From Paenibacillus sp. 32352 (GTDB lineage Bacteria; Bacillota; Bacilli; Paenibacillales; NBRC-103111): a stretch of 64,000 nt of DNA. Below, piece after piece: positions 49,970 to 59,252 of this stretch (within the stretch, counting starts at the first letter, position 1; each line of letters opens with the position of its first letter). The position numbers and the translations under genes are program-made. Location: positions 124,001 to 188,000 of the forward strand of contig NZ_MZNT01000008.1 in assembly GCF_002042965.1 (NCBI RefSeq), written 5' to 3'. Below the pieces are notes generated by a model. That model made no database searches. It was not told the DNA's origin and saw only the letters and a program-made list of their open reading frames with translations.

Positions 49970-51730
49970 TTAAAAGGGAGTCAAATCGTACTCCTGTATT
50001 TTCCTGTACAAGGTCGTCCGTCCGATCTGCAATAGAGAGGCTGCTTTGCTCAAGTTGCCGCCCGTTTGCCGAAGCGCTCTCTTGATGGCTTCCATCTCCG
50101 CTTCCTTCAGGGACGGGACTTCATCTGAACGGCCCGATGCATCCGGGCGGGCTGCATCCTCACCGAGCTGGAGATGCCAGGCATCGATAGGGGCTCCTTC
50201 CGCAAGAAAGCTGGCCTGGAGCAAAGCGCTGTTAAGCTCGCGAATATTGCCCGGCCAAGAATAATGCCGAAGCTTAAGCTGAGCCTGCTCGGTAAGGCTT
50301 GAAGCGGGGTGACCGAGGTTGTGCAGCAAATGGGCGGCAAGTGGCACGATATCGCTTCGCTCCCGCAGAGAAGGCAGGGTGATTTGAATGCCCTTAAGGC
50401 GATAATACAAATCCGCCCGAAAGCGTCCCGCCTTCACTTCTTCAGCCAAGCTGCGGTGGGTGGCCGCCACGATCCGGATATCGACGCGCCTGCTCTTCGT
50501 GCCGCCGACCGGTGTGATGGTGCTTTCCTGCAGCACCCGCAGCAGTGCAGCCTGCGCCCGAAGAGACATATCTCCGATTTCATCCAGAAAAATCGTTCCT
50601 TTATGGGCGGCTTCGAACTTTCCTATGCTGCCTTCTCTATTAGCCCCGGTAAAGGCTCCGCGCTCGTAGCCAAACAGCTCGCTCTCGATAAGGCTGTCCG
50701 GGATGGCGCTGCAATTAACGGCGATGAAGGGCTGGGCGCTGCGAGGGCTGGCCGTGTGAATGGATTGAGCGAACAATTCCTTGCCGGTCCCGCTTTCACC
50801 CAGCAGGAGCACCGGATAGTCGGTAAGGGCGGCCTTCCTGGCGATCTCCTTCGTCTGGAGCAGCTTCGGACAAGTCCCGATAATGTCCTGGAATTCATAC
50901 CATCGTGGCTCGCCAGGAGCTTTCCGCTGAATGGCGACAGAACGCCATATCTTGTGGCGGTCCCCGTGGATCGTTTCAATAGCGAAGCCCGCGGCTCCTT
51001 TGAATTCCTTGCCCAAGGCGTCGCGGCCGACAATGCGCAGCGCGGCTTGATTAGCGCGGACGATCCGGTTGTCCCGGTCGAGGGACAATAGCGGCATCGG
51101 TACGTTTTGTGCCGTGTAGTCAAGCTCTTTTAGCGTAATAAGATGCTCGTCGCGGGTTTCCTCCCAAATCAGCTTGTTTTGCAAGGAATCAGCCGCCATA
51201 CAAGCCAAAGTCAATGTATAGTCGTGGTAGCTTTCTTTTTTACCGCTGATGTTAATGACTCCGATGAGCTGTCCGGAGGAATTGAAGACGGGGGACGATG
51301 CGCAGGTCAGGAAACGGTTGGACGTATAATAGTGCTCCCCGGCATGGACGCGGACGGCCTTATGCTCCGTCAGAGCCAGCCCGATGGCATTCGTCCCTTT
51401 GCGGCGCTCCTCCCAGTTGGCCCCTACCTGAAGCTGTACCCGCTCTGCGCGGTTCGAGAAATCAGGGTCGCCGACAGAGTGAAGAATAGTCCCTTGGGCG
51501 TCGATCAGAAGTGCCATTTGTCCCGACTGCTTGATAAGACGATTCATTTTGGCAAAAATCTGCTCCGTATGCCGGATTAGCTGCTCATGCTGCCGTGTGA
51601 GCTCCCTTATTCGGTTCCCGGTTATAATGTCGTCATACACAGGATCGGACGGCTTCAATCCATAACTCTGACAGCGCTTCCAAGAATTCTCCATCATTTG
51701 AGACAGGTCGGTTACTTCCAGAGATGACAA
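49970..51730 (-). CDS. Sigma-54-dependent transcriptional activator (AcoR-like)
   Basis: This activator is about 586 residues long. A GAF-like sensor covers about 60-200, and a PAS-like segment about 205-290 (MPLLSLDRDNRIVRANQAAL). The AAA+ sigma-54 domain has Walker A GESGTGKELFAQ, the GAFTGA loop and Walker B GTIFLDEIGDM. A Fis-type HTH closes the protein (LSKAASLLQIGRTTLYRKIQ). The ATG at 51745 has no ribosome binding site, while GGAGG lies 8 nt before an in-frame TTG at 51730, which is chosen. It is divergent from an aldehyde dehydrogenase gene that has a consensus sigma-54 promoter, so it most likely activates that gene. Confidence 0.9.
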   Translation of the reverse strand: MSSLEVTDLSQMMENSWKRCQSYGLKPSDPVYDDIITGNRIRELTRQHEQLIRHTEQIFAKMNRLIKQSGQMALLIDAQGTILHSVGDPDFSNRAERVQLQVGANWEERRKGTNAIGLALTEHKAVRVHAGEHYYTSNRFLTCASSPVFNSSGQLIGVINISGKKESYHDYTLTLACMAADSLQNKLIWEETRDEHLITLKELDYTAQNVPMPLLSLDRDNRIVRANQAALRIVGRDALGKEFKGAAGFAIETIHGDRHKIWRSVAIQRKAPGEPRWYEFQDIIGTCPKLLQTKEIARKAALTDYPVLLLGESGTGKELFAQSIHTASPRSAQPFIAVNCSAIPDSLIESELFGYERGAFTGANREGSIGKFEAAHKGTIFLDEIGDMSLRAQAALLRVLQESTITPVGGTKSRRVDIRIVAATHRSLAEEVKAGRFRADLYYRLKGIQITLPSLRERSDIVPLAAHLLHNLGHPASSLTEQAQLKLRHYSWPGNIRELNSALLQASFLAEGAPIDAWHLQLGEDAARPDASGRSDEVPSLKEAEMEAIKRALRQTGGNLSKAASLLQIGRTTLYRKIQEYDLTPF

Positions 51731-51813
51731 AGTGAACACCTCCATCGTTCGTACGGGCTTCTATCTTCATGATACCATAAAAGATTCAGCGGTTTCTATT
51801 TGCGAAAAAAGGT

Positions 51814-51854
51814 TGTATCAAAATGAAACAGCCCGACTGTACCAGCATAGAACA
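51814..51854 (+). promoter_or_regulatory. Two tandem upstream activator sites
   Basis: TGTATCAAAATGAAACA (51814-51830) and TGTACCAGCATAGAACA (51838-51854) are imperfect palindromes of the form TGTNNCA-N3-TRRAACA. Their centres are 24 bp apart and they lie 52-108 bp upstream of the sigma-54 promoter, a standard enhancer position. Confidence 0.55.
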
Positions 51855-51905
51855 ACAAGCGGCCGGGCATTCTTCCGAAAGGCCTCTGCAGCAGGCCTGA
51901 ACGGT

Positions 51906-51922
51906 TTGGCACGATTCTTGCT
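51906..51922 (+). promoter_or_regulatory. Sigma-54 promoter
   Basis: TTGGCACGATTCTTGCT matches the consensus TTGGCACG-N4-TTGCW exactly, with 10 bp between GG and GC. The start codon of the aldehyde dehydrogenase is about 40 bp downstream. Confidence 0.93.
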
Positions 51923-51962
51923 TATATAATTAGTGAAACCAAATTGAAGGAGGATGTTCACA

Positions 51963-53483
51963 ATGATCTATGCACAACCGGGACACAACGATTCGAAGGT
52001 GACATTCAAGAAGCGTTACGAAAACTTTATAGGCGGCGAGTGGGTTGCGCCTGTGCAAGGGCAATATTTTGAAAACGTTTCACCGGTGAACAACCGTCCC
52101 TTCTGCGAAATTCCCCGCTCGACGGCGGAAGATATCGAACTGGCGCTGGATGCCGCTCATGCGGCCAAGGAAAGCTGGGGACGCACCTCGGCAGCCGAAC
52201 GGGCACTTATCCTTAATAAAATTGCTGATCGTATAGAAGCGAATTTGGAACTGCTGGCGGTAGCCGAGACTTGGGATAACGGGAAGCCGGTTCGCGAGAC
52301 ATTGGCTGCCGACCTGCCTCTTGCCGTCGACCACTTCCGCTATTTTGCCGGGTGCATTCGCGCCCAAGAAGGGGCCTTGAGCCAAATCGACAACGATATG
52401 GTGGCATACCATTTCCATGAGCCGCTGGGGGTCGTCGGGCAAATTATCCCGTGGAACTTCCCGCTGCTGATGGCGACCTGGAAGCTGGCTCCTGCATTGG
52501 CTGCAGGGAACTGCGTGGTGCTGAAGCCGGCTGAGCAGACTCCTGCCTCCATTCTGGTGCTGACCGAGCTGATTCAGGATTTGCTGCCTCCGGGCGTGGT
52601 CAATATCGTCAATGGCTTCGGTCTTGAAGCCGGCAAGCCGCTCGCGTCCAGCAGCCGCATTGCCAAGATCGCTTTTACCGGGGAAACGACCACTGGCCGT
52701 CTCATTATGCAGTATGCTTCCCAGAACCTTATTCCGATTACATTGGAGCTGGGAGGCAAATCGCCGAACCTGTTCTTCGAAGACATTATGGCCAAGGACG
52801 ACGCATTCTTCAATAAAGCGATCGAAGGCTTCGTACTGTTCGCCTTGAACCAAGGGGAAGTGTGTACGTGCCCGTCCCGCGCTTTAATTCAAGAATCGAT
52901 CTATGACGCTTTCATGGAGAGGGCGCTGAAACGCGTTGCCGCCATCAAGCAGGGCAATCCGCTCGACACGGAAACCATGATCGGAGCTCAGGCCTCCACG
53001 GAGCAGGTCGAGAAAATTATGAGCTACATCAGCATCGGCAAGCAGGAAGGTGCAGAGTGTCTGATCGGGGGAGGCCGTGCAGCATTGGAGGGTGAGCTTG
53101 CAGAGGGCTACTATATCCAGCCGACCGTCCTCAAAGGCCATAACAAGATGAGGATCTTCCAGGAGGAAATTTTCGGACCGGTCGTCTCCGTAACCACCTT
53201 CAAGGATCAGGAGGAAGCGCTGACCATTGCCAACGATACACTGTATGGCTTGGGAGCGGGGCTATGGACACGCGATATGAACGTAGCTTATCGGATGGGG
53301 CGCCAGATTGAGGCAGGACGCGTATGGACGAACTGCTACCATGCCTATCCTGCGCATGCGGCCTTCGGCGGTTACAAGACCTCGGGGATCGGCCGTGAAA
53401 ACCACAAGATGATGCTCTCGCATTATCAGCAAACGAAAAACCTGCTCGTCAGCTACAGCCCGGATGCATTGGGCTTCTTCTAA
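51963..53483 (+). CDS. Aldehyde dehydrogenase (acetaldehyde dehydrogenase type)
   Basis: This 506-residue NAD-dependent aldehyde dehydrogenase would oxidise an aldehyde, probably acetaldehyde or a relative, to the acid. The catalytic Glu is in ITLELGGKSPN near 263, and the catalytic Cys is in FALNQGEVCTCPSRAL near 302. The cofactor loop is AFTGETTTGR near 240, and FQEEIFGPVVSV is near 395. The ATG at 51963 is chosen over the one at 51954, which abuts the AAGGAGG site. The DUF779 gene follows after 11 bp, a pairing common for this enzyme subfamily. Confidence 0.92.
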   Translation: MIYAQPGHNDSKVTFKKRYENFIGGEWVAPVQGQYFENVSPVNNRPFCEIPRSTAEDIELALDAAHAAKESWGRTSAAERALILNKIADRIEANLELLAVAETWDNGKPVRETLAADLPLAVDHFRYFAGCIRAQEGALSQIDNDMVAYHFHEPLGVVGQIIPWNFPLLMATWKLAPALAAGNCVVLKPAEQTPASILVLTELIQDLLPPGVVNIVNGFGLEAGKPLASSSRIAKIAFTGETTTGRLIMQYASQNLIPITLELGGKSPNLFFEDIMAKDDAFFNKAIEGFVLFALNQGEVCTCPSRALIQESIYDAFMERALKRVAAIKQGNPLDTETMIGAQASTEQVEKIMSYISIGKQEGAECLIGGGRAALEGELAEGYYIQPTVLKGHNKMRIFQEEIFGPVVSVTTFKDQEEALTIANDTLYGLGAGLWTRDMNVAYRMGRQIEAGRVWTNCYHAYPAHAAFGGYKTSGIGRENHKMMLSHYQQTKNLLVSYSPDALGFF

Positions 53484-53494
53484 GAGGTGCGGTG

Positions 53495-53860
53495 ATGACG
53501 GAGGACGTCAGGAAGGTTCTTGCCACCGAAGCCGCGCTGGAATTGATCGAGCTCCTGAAAGCCAAGCACGGACCCGTCATGTTCCACCAATCGGGAGGCT
53601 GCTGTGACGGCAGCTCGCCTATGTGCTACCCGCAGGGAGATTTCATCATCGGAGAACAGGACGTATGGCTGGGAGAGATCGGAGGAGCCCCGTTCTACAT
53701 GAGCAAGGCGCAATATGAATATTGGAGATACACCCAGCTTATTATTGATGTCGTTCCCGGCAGGGGAGGCATGTTCTCTTTGGAAAATCCGGAGGGAAGG
53801 CGTTTTTTGACCCGATCCCGCGTGTTTACGGAAGACGAGCGCCGCAGTTTGAATCTATAG
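53495..53860 (+). CDS. DUF779 protein
   Basis: This 121-residue protein has HQSGGCCDGSSPMCYPQGDF near residues 30-50, the cysteine-rich hallmark of DUF779, and a QLIIDVVPGRGGMFSLENPE segment. It is usually encoded next to acetaldehyde dehydrogenases and may help the enzyme or bind metal; this is not established. AAGAGGTG precedes the ATG. Expression should follow the sigma-54 promoter. Confidence 0.88.
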   Translation: MTEDVRKVLATEAALELIELLKAKHGPVMFHQSGGCCDGSSPMCYPQGDFIIGEQDVWLGEIGGAPFYMSKAQYEYWRYTQLIIDVVPGRGGMFSLENPEGRRFLTRSRVFTEDERRSLNL

Positions 53861-53868
53861 GAAATACG

Positions 53869-53911
53869 AAGCCCTTTTTCCGGTCTTGTACCGTTGAAAG
53901 AGGGCTTTTTT
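53869..53911 (+). terminator. Rho-independent terminator
   Basis: AAGCCCTTTTTC and GAAAGAGGGCTT pair around a CGGT...ACCG inner stem, then six T. The remaining 190 bp to the yhaM gene show no clear promoter. Confidence 0.88.
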
Positions 53912-54100
53912 CATGGAATGCCGCCGCCGTGTAGGGAATTGTCCGCGCGTGTCGAATTATATAGAGAATATGGAAGGCCGCTCTGCAGCCAAATCCAATA
54001 TCCATAGACGGACCGGCAGAAAGCTGCCGGAATTCCGTCGCTTGGTGTTCAACAGGAGCGTTCAATGAACAGCTGGACATAGATTTGTGGAGGAACTGAA

Positions 54101-55057
54101 ATGACATTAATAAAACAATTAACCAATCAGGATGAATTCGTCGGCTTTTACCTGCTTAAGGAGCTGGAGGTCAAGCAGACCAACGGGACGCCTGCCAAAG
54201 ATTATTTCGATATTGTTCTAAGTGATGCAAGCGGCCAGCTTCCCGCCAAATTTTGGGATGTGACCCCGACGGATAAGGAAACCTTTTTCCCTATGGGGCT
54301 TGTAAAGGTACAGGGCGTCGTCCAGACCTACCGCGAGAAGCTGCAAGCCAAAATCATTCGTATCCGAAAAGCGACGGAGAGTGACGGGGTGTCGTTAACC
54401 GACTTTATCCGCTCTGCGCCGATTCGTCCTGTCGATCTCGTTTATACGGTCAAGCAGGTTCTCGGCACGATCGAGGATGAGGAGATTCGGACGATTACCG
54501 CATTTTGCGTTGCCAAGGTGGAAGAGAAATTGATGCATTACCCGGCGGCCAAGTCCCATCACCATGCTTACTGCGCCGGATTGGCTTATCATATGGTGCG
54601 CATGCTCGAGATCGGCGATTTCTTATGCAAGCAAAGACCTTTCTTGAATTCGGATCTCATTAAGGCAGGCATCATTCTGCATGATATCGCCAAGCCGGAG
54701 GAAATGATCGCCCAGCTGGGCATCGTATCGGATTACAGTATTCCGGGCAAGCTAATCGGCCATATCTCAATGGCCTCAAGCTGGATTACGGAGGCGGCCA
54801 TCCTAAGCGGCATCGATCTGCAGTCCGAGCGGGTGCTGGCCTTGCAGCATCTGGTTTTGTCGCATCATAATCTTGGCGAGTGGGGAAGCCCGGTACAGCC
54901 GCAAACGGCGGAAGCGGTAGCGCTGCATCATATCGACGCGCTGGATGCGAAGCTGCAGATGGTGGAGGATGCGCTCGACGCGACCCCGGAGACCGAGGAA
55001 TGGACTCCGATGATCCGCGGTCTGGAGAACAAGCCGATTTACCGGACGAAGCTGTAA
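54101..55057 (+). CDS. yhaM: YhaM-type 3'-5' exoribonuclease
   Basis: This 318-residue exoribonuclease has an N-terminal OB-fold (GFYLLKELEVKQTNGTPAKD to QTYREKLQAKIIRIRK, residues 15-90) and an HD domain. The metal ligands of the HD domain are visible as SHHHAYCAGLAYHM near 160 and ILHDIAKPEE near 205. LSHHNLGEWGSP near 255 supplies a further His pair. YhaM trims RNA from the 3' end with Mn and is common in Firmicutes. GGAGG precedes the start. A McrBC-like pair follows on the same strand. Confidence 0.93.
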   Translation: MTLIKQLTNQDEFVGFYLLKELEVKQTNGTPAKDYFDIVLSDASGQLPAKFWDVTPTDKETFFPMGLVKVQGVVQTYREKLQAKIIRIRKATESDGVSLTDFIRSAPIRPVDLVYTVKQVLGTIEDEEIRTITAFCVAKVEEKLMHYPAAKSHHHAYCAGLAYHMVRMLEIGDFLCKQRPFLNSDLIKAGIILHDIAKPEEMIAQLGIVSDYSIPGKLIGHISMASSWITEAAILSGIDLQSERVLALQHLVLSHHNLGEWGSPVQPQTAEAVALHHIDALDAKLQMVEDALDATPETEEWTPMIRGLENKPIYRTKL

Positions 55058-55179
55058 AAAAATTGGATGCGAACATATATTCCATGACATCCTGCTGACG
55101 GACGGCTTTGCTTTAATAGAAGCAGCTGATGAGATGATTGAAGCGATCAGACTACAATGTTACAACGGTGGTGGCCAAC

Positions 55180-57432
55180 ATGAATATCCAAAAAATCGAG
55201 GAGCTGCTCGCGATTCCCGAAACCTCCGAGCGCTGCGAGCGTGTGCATGACGAAGTGCAGCCCGTATTGCTGCAGCTGATGAATGCCTTTAAAGCGGAAT
55301 ATGGGGGAGTTGCCCCAGAGCTGCACGATTACCAAGTACATACCTATGAAATGACGCTGCGGACGACCATGCACGATGCACGCAATCCGAAATATGCCCC
55401 GAAGAAGCAGGACAGCGATATAGGGAAAAGGGCGTTTATCGAGCTGATCGACAAAAGCTTGTTTCAAACGGAGTTCGGCGTGCTCCGGCTGGAATTTAAC
55501 GGCCTGGAAAAGCAATGTAAGATCATTATGCCGAGCAGCTTTTATCCTTTTTGGGTAGCGGTACGCAGTCAATCCAATGAGAAGAGCTTCCGCGATCTGC
55601 TCGACAAGCTGGATTCCGATATTCGCATTCAGGCGGCGGATGGTCCGTTTCTTGCTAAAGACGAATGGATCCCCTACCTGCAAAAGGCGGCTGAAGATAA
55701 GAAACGGCCTTGGTTCCATGTCGGCATCTTTATTCCTTTTCCTGATATCACGACGGAAGCCGGGCTGCTGGAGTCGATATGGTCGGCTTGGACTAAGCTC
55801 CAGCCCCTCCGGGAATATATCCGGACTGAAGCGGAGCAGCATGCACGCTCCATGAAAGTATTGAGTCGGCTGAACGCCCATCACGAGGATATTCCGTTAA
55901 CCTTGTACGGGAAAACGTACGACATCAAGTTCGAGGAGGCTTACGATTACAAGTCGAACAACCGCCGTCAAAAGTTCGGCGTTTATGAGAAGGGGCAGCT
56001 TGTGGCGGACGGCATGCTGGATCAATATCTTAGGGAGCCCTATGAGGTTCTCGGTATTTTCATCAACAGCTACGGCCATATTTATACCAATCTGCGTCAG
56101 CTATCGACGGAGACGGTGTACGAATGGTATATCACAAAAAGCTTCAGGTACCATAAGCAGGACGGTAAGGATATTAACCGGGAGTACCAGCTCAAAGCCT
56201 TTGAAGCATTGGCGGCCCATGGCTTTCAGGTCAGGGACAATGCCTTTTATGTAGGGACATACGACAGTCATTTGGAGCAGTTTAAGGAGCCTGTCGAGCA
56301 ATTGAAAAAGACGCTTGTAGCCGCTGCGCTTCTATTCGCCGACAGCTCTCAAATGATAACTTTGCCAAGGGCCGATTCGGCGGGAATGCAGCCGGCAGAG
56401 GAACCGGCCGCGGAGAATCTTGCGGAGGAGATAGAGGACGGCTACGAGCATAACTTCGATCTGTCCGTCATCATGGCGAATATCGGGGAGAGCGAATTGA
56501 CCTATGCCCCGTCAATCATCCGGGATTTCCACTTGAACCTGGTCAGCCTCGAAGATAAACACTTCGTTATCTTGAACGGCATTTCCGGGACAGGAAAAAC
56601 CCAGCTCTGCTTGCTCTATGCCAATGCGGTATACGGCCAGCCGCGGGACCATCTTAATCCATATGTGAAGGTTATCCCTGTAAGGCCGGATTGGACCGAC
56701 TCGACTGCTTTATTCGGTTATTACAGTGCACTGGAGAAGCGGTACGTGCGGACGCCGTTCCTGAATGCCCTGCTTCAGGCGATTCATGAGGGCAAGCCGA
56801 TGTTCATCGCTCTTGACGAGATGAATCTGGCCCGTGTGGAATATTATTTGAGCGACTATTTAAGCGCCGTCGAATCGAAGCAGCCGATTCAGCTGCATAC
56901 GGAGGAGCATATTACCGACGTTCCGCAGACGCTGCATATTCCCAACCATCTGTATTTGATCGGGACGATCAACGTGGACGAAACCACGCACAGCATTTCG
57001 GACAAGGTGCTGGACCGTGCCTTTGTCATGACGCTGTCGGATGTGGATTTGGACAGCTTCTGGAAAGAGGCGAATCCCAAATACAAAGCGGCTCTCTCCC
57101 AGGAGTGGGAGCTATTGCAGGAGCTTCACGGCATGCTTCGCCCCTATGAGCTTCATTTTGGCTACCGGACGATGAATGAGATGCTCCGCAAGCTGTACGT
57201 GAACGCGCAATTGGAAGCGGGAATCCGCATGGAGCCGGTGGAGGCCGTAGATCGTGCGGCTTCCGAGAAGGTACTGCCCAAAATTCGCGGGGATGAGCGG
57301 ATCGCGCCCCTTCTTCAGCAGCTGATCGATTGGATGACAGCCAAGCTGGGTGAGGCTTCGGAATCGCTTCGTCATGTCAAGCGGATGAAGGGGGAGCTGG
57401 ATCGGTATGGATCAGCCCAATTCTGGAGATGA
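55180..57432 (+). CDS. McrB-like AAA+ ATPase
   Basis: This protein has about 750 residues. The N-terminal 430 residues are not a domain I recognise; they contain YGKTYDIKFEEAYDYKSNNR near 245 and would hold the DNA or target-recognition part. The C-terminal 300 residues are an McrB-type AAA+ module: Walker A ISGTGKTQL near 465, Walker B IALDEMNLARVEYYLSDYL near 545, and the sensor region IGTINVDETTHSISDKVLDR near 595. McrB proteins use GTP and drive a partner nuclease. The ATG at 55180 with GGTGG is preferred to a TTG at 55138. It overlaps the nuclease gene by 26 bp. Confidence 0.8.
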   Translation: MNIQKIEELLAIPETSERCERVHDEVQPVLLQLMNAFKAEYGGVAPELHDYQVHTYEMTLRTTMHDARNPKYAPKKQDSDIGKRAFIELIDKSLFQTEFGVLRLEFNGLEKQCKIIMPSSFYPFWVAVRSQSNEKSFRDLLDKLDSDIRIQAADGPFLAKDEWIPYLQKAAEDKKRPWFHVGIFIPFPDITTEAGLLESIWSAWTKLQPLREYIRTEAEQHARSMKVLSRLNAHHEDIPLTLYGKTYDIKFEEAYDYKSNNRRQKFGVYEKGQLVADGMLDQYLREPYEVLGIFINSYGHIYTNLRQLSTETVYEWYITKSFRYHKQDGKDINREYQLKAFEALAAHGFQVRDNAFYVGTYDSHLEQFKEPVEQLKKTLVAAALLFADSSQMITLPRADSAGMQPAEEPAAENLAEEIEDGYEHNFDLSVIMANIGESELTYAPSIIRDFHLNLVSLEDKHFVILNGISGTGKTQLCLLYANAVYGQPRDHLNPYVKVIPVRPDWTDSTALFGYYSALEKRYVRTPFLNALLQAIHEGKPMFIALDEMNLARVEYYLSDYLSAVESKQPIQLHTEEHITDVPQTLHIPNHLYLIGTINVDETTHSISDKVLDRAFVMTLSDVDLDSFWKEANPKYKAALSQEWELLQELHGMLRPYELHFGYRTMNEMLRKLYVNAQLEAGIRMEPVEAVDRAASEKVLPKIRGDERIAPLLQQLIDWMTAKLGEASESLRHVKRMKGELDRYGSAQFWR

Positions 57433-58912
57433 CCTGTTCTTGTGGTGCCCCGATCAGCTTGAATGGGTCGAAATCGGCGATATACGGCTTGAAGAAGCCA
57501 AGACCTACCGCTGGCGTACGGCGAATCCGGCTCCGTTTCGTTTGCTCTTGAACGGGATTCCGCAGCCGATGATGAGATCGGAGGACGGATGGGAGGGGGA
57601 ACTCGCCATGCCCTTCCAATCCGGGCAAATAACGTTTCATATCCACCGGGATGGCGTCCGTGAGATCTCCTCATACCTGTACTCCGATTCCCGCAAATTG
57701 ACGGAGGCGGAGTACCAGCGGATGATCACCGACATTTTGCAGGAGGCCAAGGTATGCTTTCAGCATGATGGCGCTGCGCTGTCGTTCCAATATAGTGGAG
57801 TGGACCGTTCGGTCTCCATTCCCCAATGGGATTATGTGGAGCGCTCCTTTCATCGGCTGACTTACTTATTCCGTGAAATTCAGGCTAGCCCGATGAGGGT
57901 ATTGAAGGTTAGGGATCAATGGATGCAGCGGGACAAGGTCAAGCATGTGACGCCTGCCATGATCGCTTGGGCGGAGCGGCATCCCGGCCATGGGGCCACG
58001 CCAGAGCTTCCTGTGCCCTCTATGATATTGGCAGGAATGAGGGAAGAATCCTGCGACGTGTATGAGAATCGCGTCGTCAGCCGGCAGCTTCGGGAGCTGC
58101 TGTTCCTGCTAGGGCGATATGCGGATTCTGGCCTGGATAAGATTGCGGCCAAGGCGAACCGTTATCGCGACATCGTAACCCGTTGGCTGCAGTCCGGCTT
58201 CCTAAAGCAGGTTGCCGCTTATAAGGGAACGATAACGATCTCCCAAGGGTTTCGGAAGCATCCGATCTATCGGGGCTGGTTTCAATGGTTTCAGGAGCTG
58301 AACCACTTCGATGACATCAAGCTTGGTTTAAAGAGCTCCATCCCGCTGAAGGACACGTATCATTTGTATGAAATCTGGGTATTTATGCAGCTGGTCGGCA
58401 GACTGAGGGAACAAGGGCTCGTTATGGATGCATCATCTCTTTTTGCAATGGATCGGGAGGGCCTGGTTCTGACCTTGTCGGAGAAAAAGGAGCATCGCGT
58501 GAAGCTGATCCAGGGCGGGTCTATCGCTTATCAGCGGTGGTTCACACGCAAAACGGAGAAGTTCGGTACCTACACGCACGGGATGAAGCCGGATATCGTG
58601 CTGGAGCTGAATGAATCCTTGTATATTTTTGATCCCAAATACCGGCTGGATCATAATCTGTCTATGGCGCTCGGAGAGATGCACAAATACCGGGACGGAA
58701 TCGTGAGACAATGCGACGGCGCTCCCGCCGTTGAAGAGGTGTACATTATCACTCCGGCGTCGGGGACGGACAACGTTCGGTTCTTTGGGGACGAGTATCG
58801 GATGAAGCATAAGATGGGCGCCTACTCCATGAATCCGGGCGGGTCCAAGGGAGAAATCCATGCCTGCTTGGACCGGATCCTACACGATGCATGGATGCCA
58901 ACTCTTGTATAA
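57407..58912 (+). CDS. McrC-like DUF2357 nuclease subunit
   Basis: This 501-residue protein has an N-terminal and central region typical of DUF2357/McrC relatives (ESCDVYENRVVSRQLRELLF near 210) and a PD-(D/E)xK nuclease core near 390-415: the Asp in MKPDIVLELN and the DPK in YIFDPKYRLDHN. It would be the nuclease partner of the McrB-like motor, together forming a type IV restriction-like defence pair. Its start lies inside the end of the McrB-like gene, so the two subunits are co-translated. Confidence 0.82.
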   Translation: MDQPNSGDDLFLWCPDQLEWVEIGDIRLEEAKTYRWRTANPAPFRLLLNGIPQPMMRSEDGWEGELAMPFQSGQITFHIHRDGVREISSYLYSDSRKLTEAEYQRMITDILQEAKVCFQHDGAALSFQYSGVDRSVSIPQWDYVERSFHRLTYLFREIQASPMRVLKVRDQWMQRDKVKHVTPAMIAWAERHPGHGATPELPVPSMILAGMREESCDVYENRVVSRQLRELLFLLGRYADSGLDKIAAKANRYRDIVTRWLQSGFLKQVAAYKGTITISQGFRKHPIYRGWFQWFQELNHFDDIKLGLKSSIPLKDTYHLYEIWVFMQLVGRLREQGLVMDASSLFAMDREGLVLTLSEKKEHRVKLIQGGSIAYQRWFTRKTEKFGTYTHGMKPDIVLELNESLYIFDPKYRLDHNLSMALGEMHKYRDGIVRQCDGAPAVEEVYIITPASGTDNVRFFGDEYRMKHKMGAYSMNPGGSKGEIHACLDRILHDAWMPTLV

Positions 58913-59066
58913 AGGGGTGGCTTTTTTGCGCTGTATAATTAAATGAAACCAGCCAGCGGCTGCATCTTGTTTTTCTTGAAATGGAGAAACTGCTGTGGGG
59001 ATACTGGGCGATACCCGAAAAATACCTCTTATGTACTTCGACAATATTTTACATGTCATCAGCCCA

Positions 59067-59097
59067 AAACAACTTTCTTATCCCGGAGGTTGTTTTT
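59067..59097 (+). terminator. Rho-independent terminator
   Basis: AAAACAACTT and AGGTTGTTTT form a 10-bp stem with one G-T pair, and seven T overlap its end. It lies 155 bp after the McrC-like gene. A TATAAT at 58934-58939 between them has no clear -35. Confidence 0.8.
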
Positions 59098-59160
59098 TTA
59101 TCCTTATGGACAAAGGGATTTCCACTATTTTCAAAATCGCAGGAAGTTAAAACAAGCATA

Positions 59161-59189
59161 TTGAGTGTTCCTACCGGCTGCCATACACT
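59161..59189 (+). promoter_or_regulatory. Candidate sigma-A promoter of the surface protein gene
   Basis: TTGAGT, a 17-bp spacer and TACACT lie about 65 bp before the TTG start at 59253. Confidence 0.45.
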
Positions 59190-59252
59190 ACTTATACTGC
59201 TGATGCTGCGTTGCATAAGCATACAAATACAACATGAGGGGGAAATGCGGTT

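Noticed and set aside
50309..51091. 260-codon plus-strand open frame inside the sigma-54 activator gene
   Set aside because: It is antisense to clear AAA+ motifs and has no recognisable protein features.
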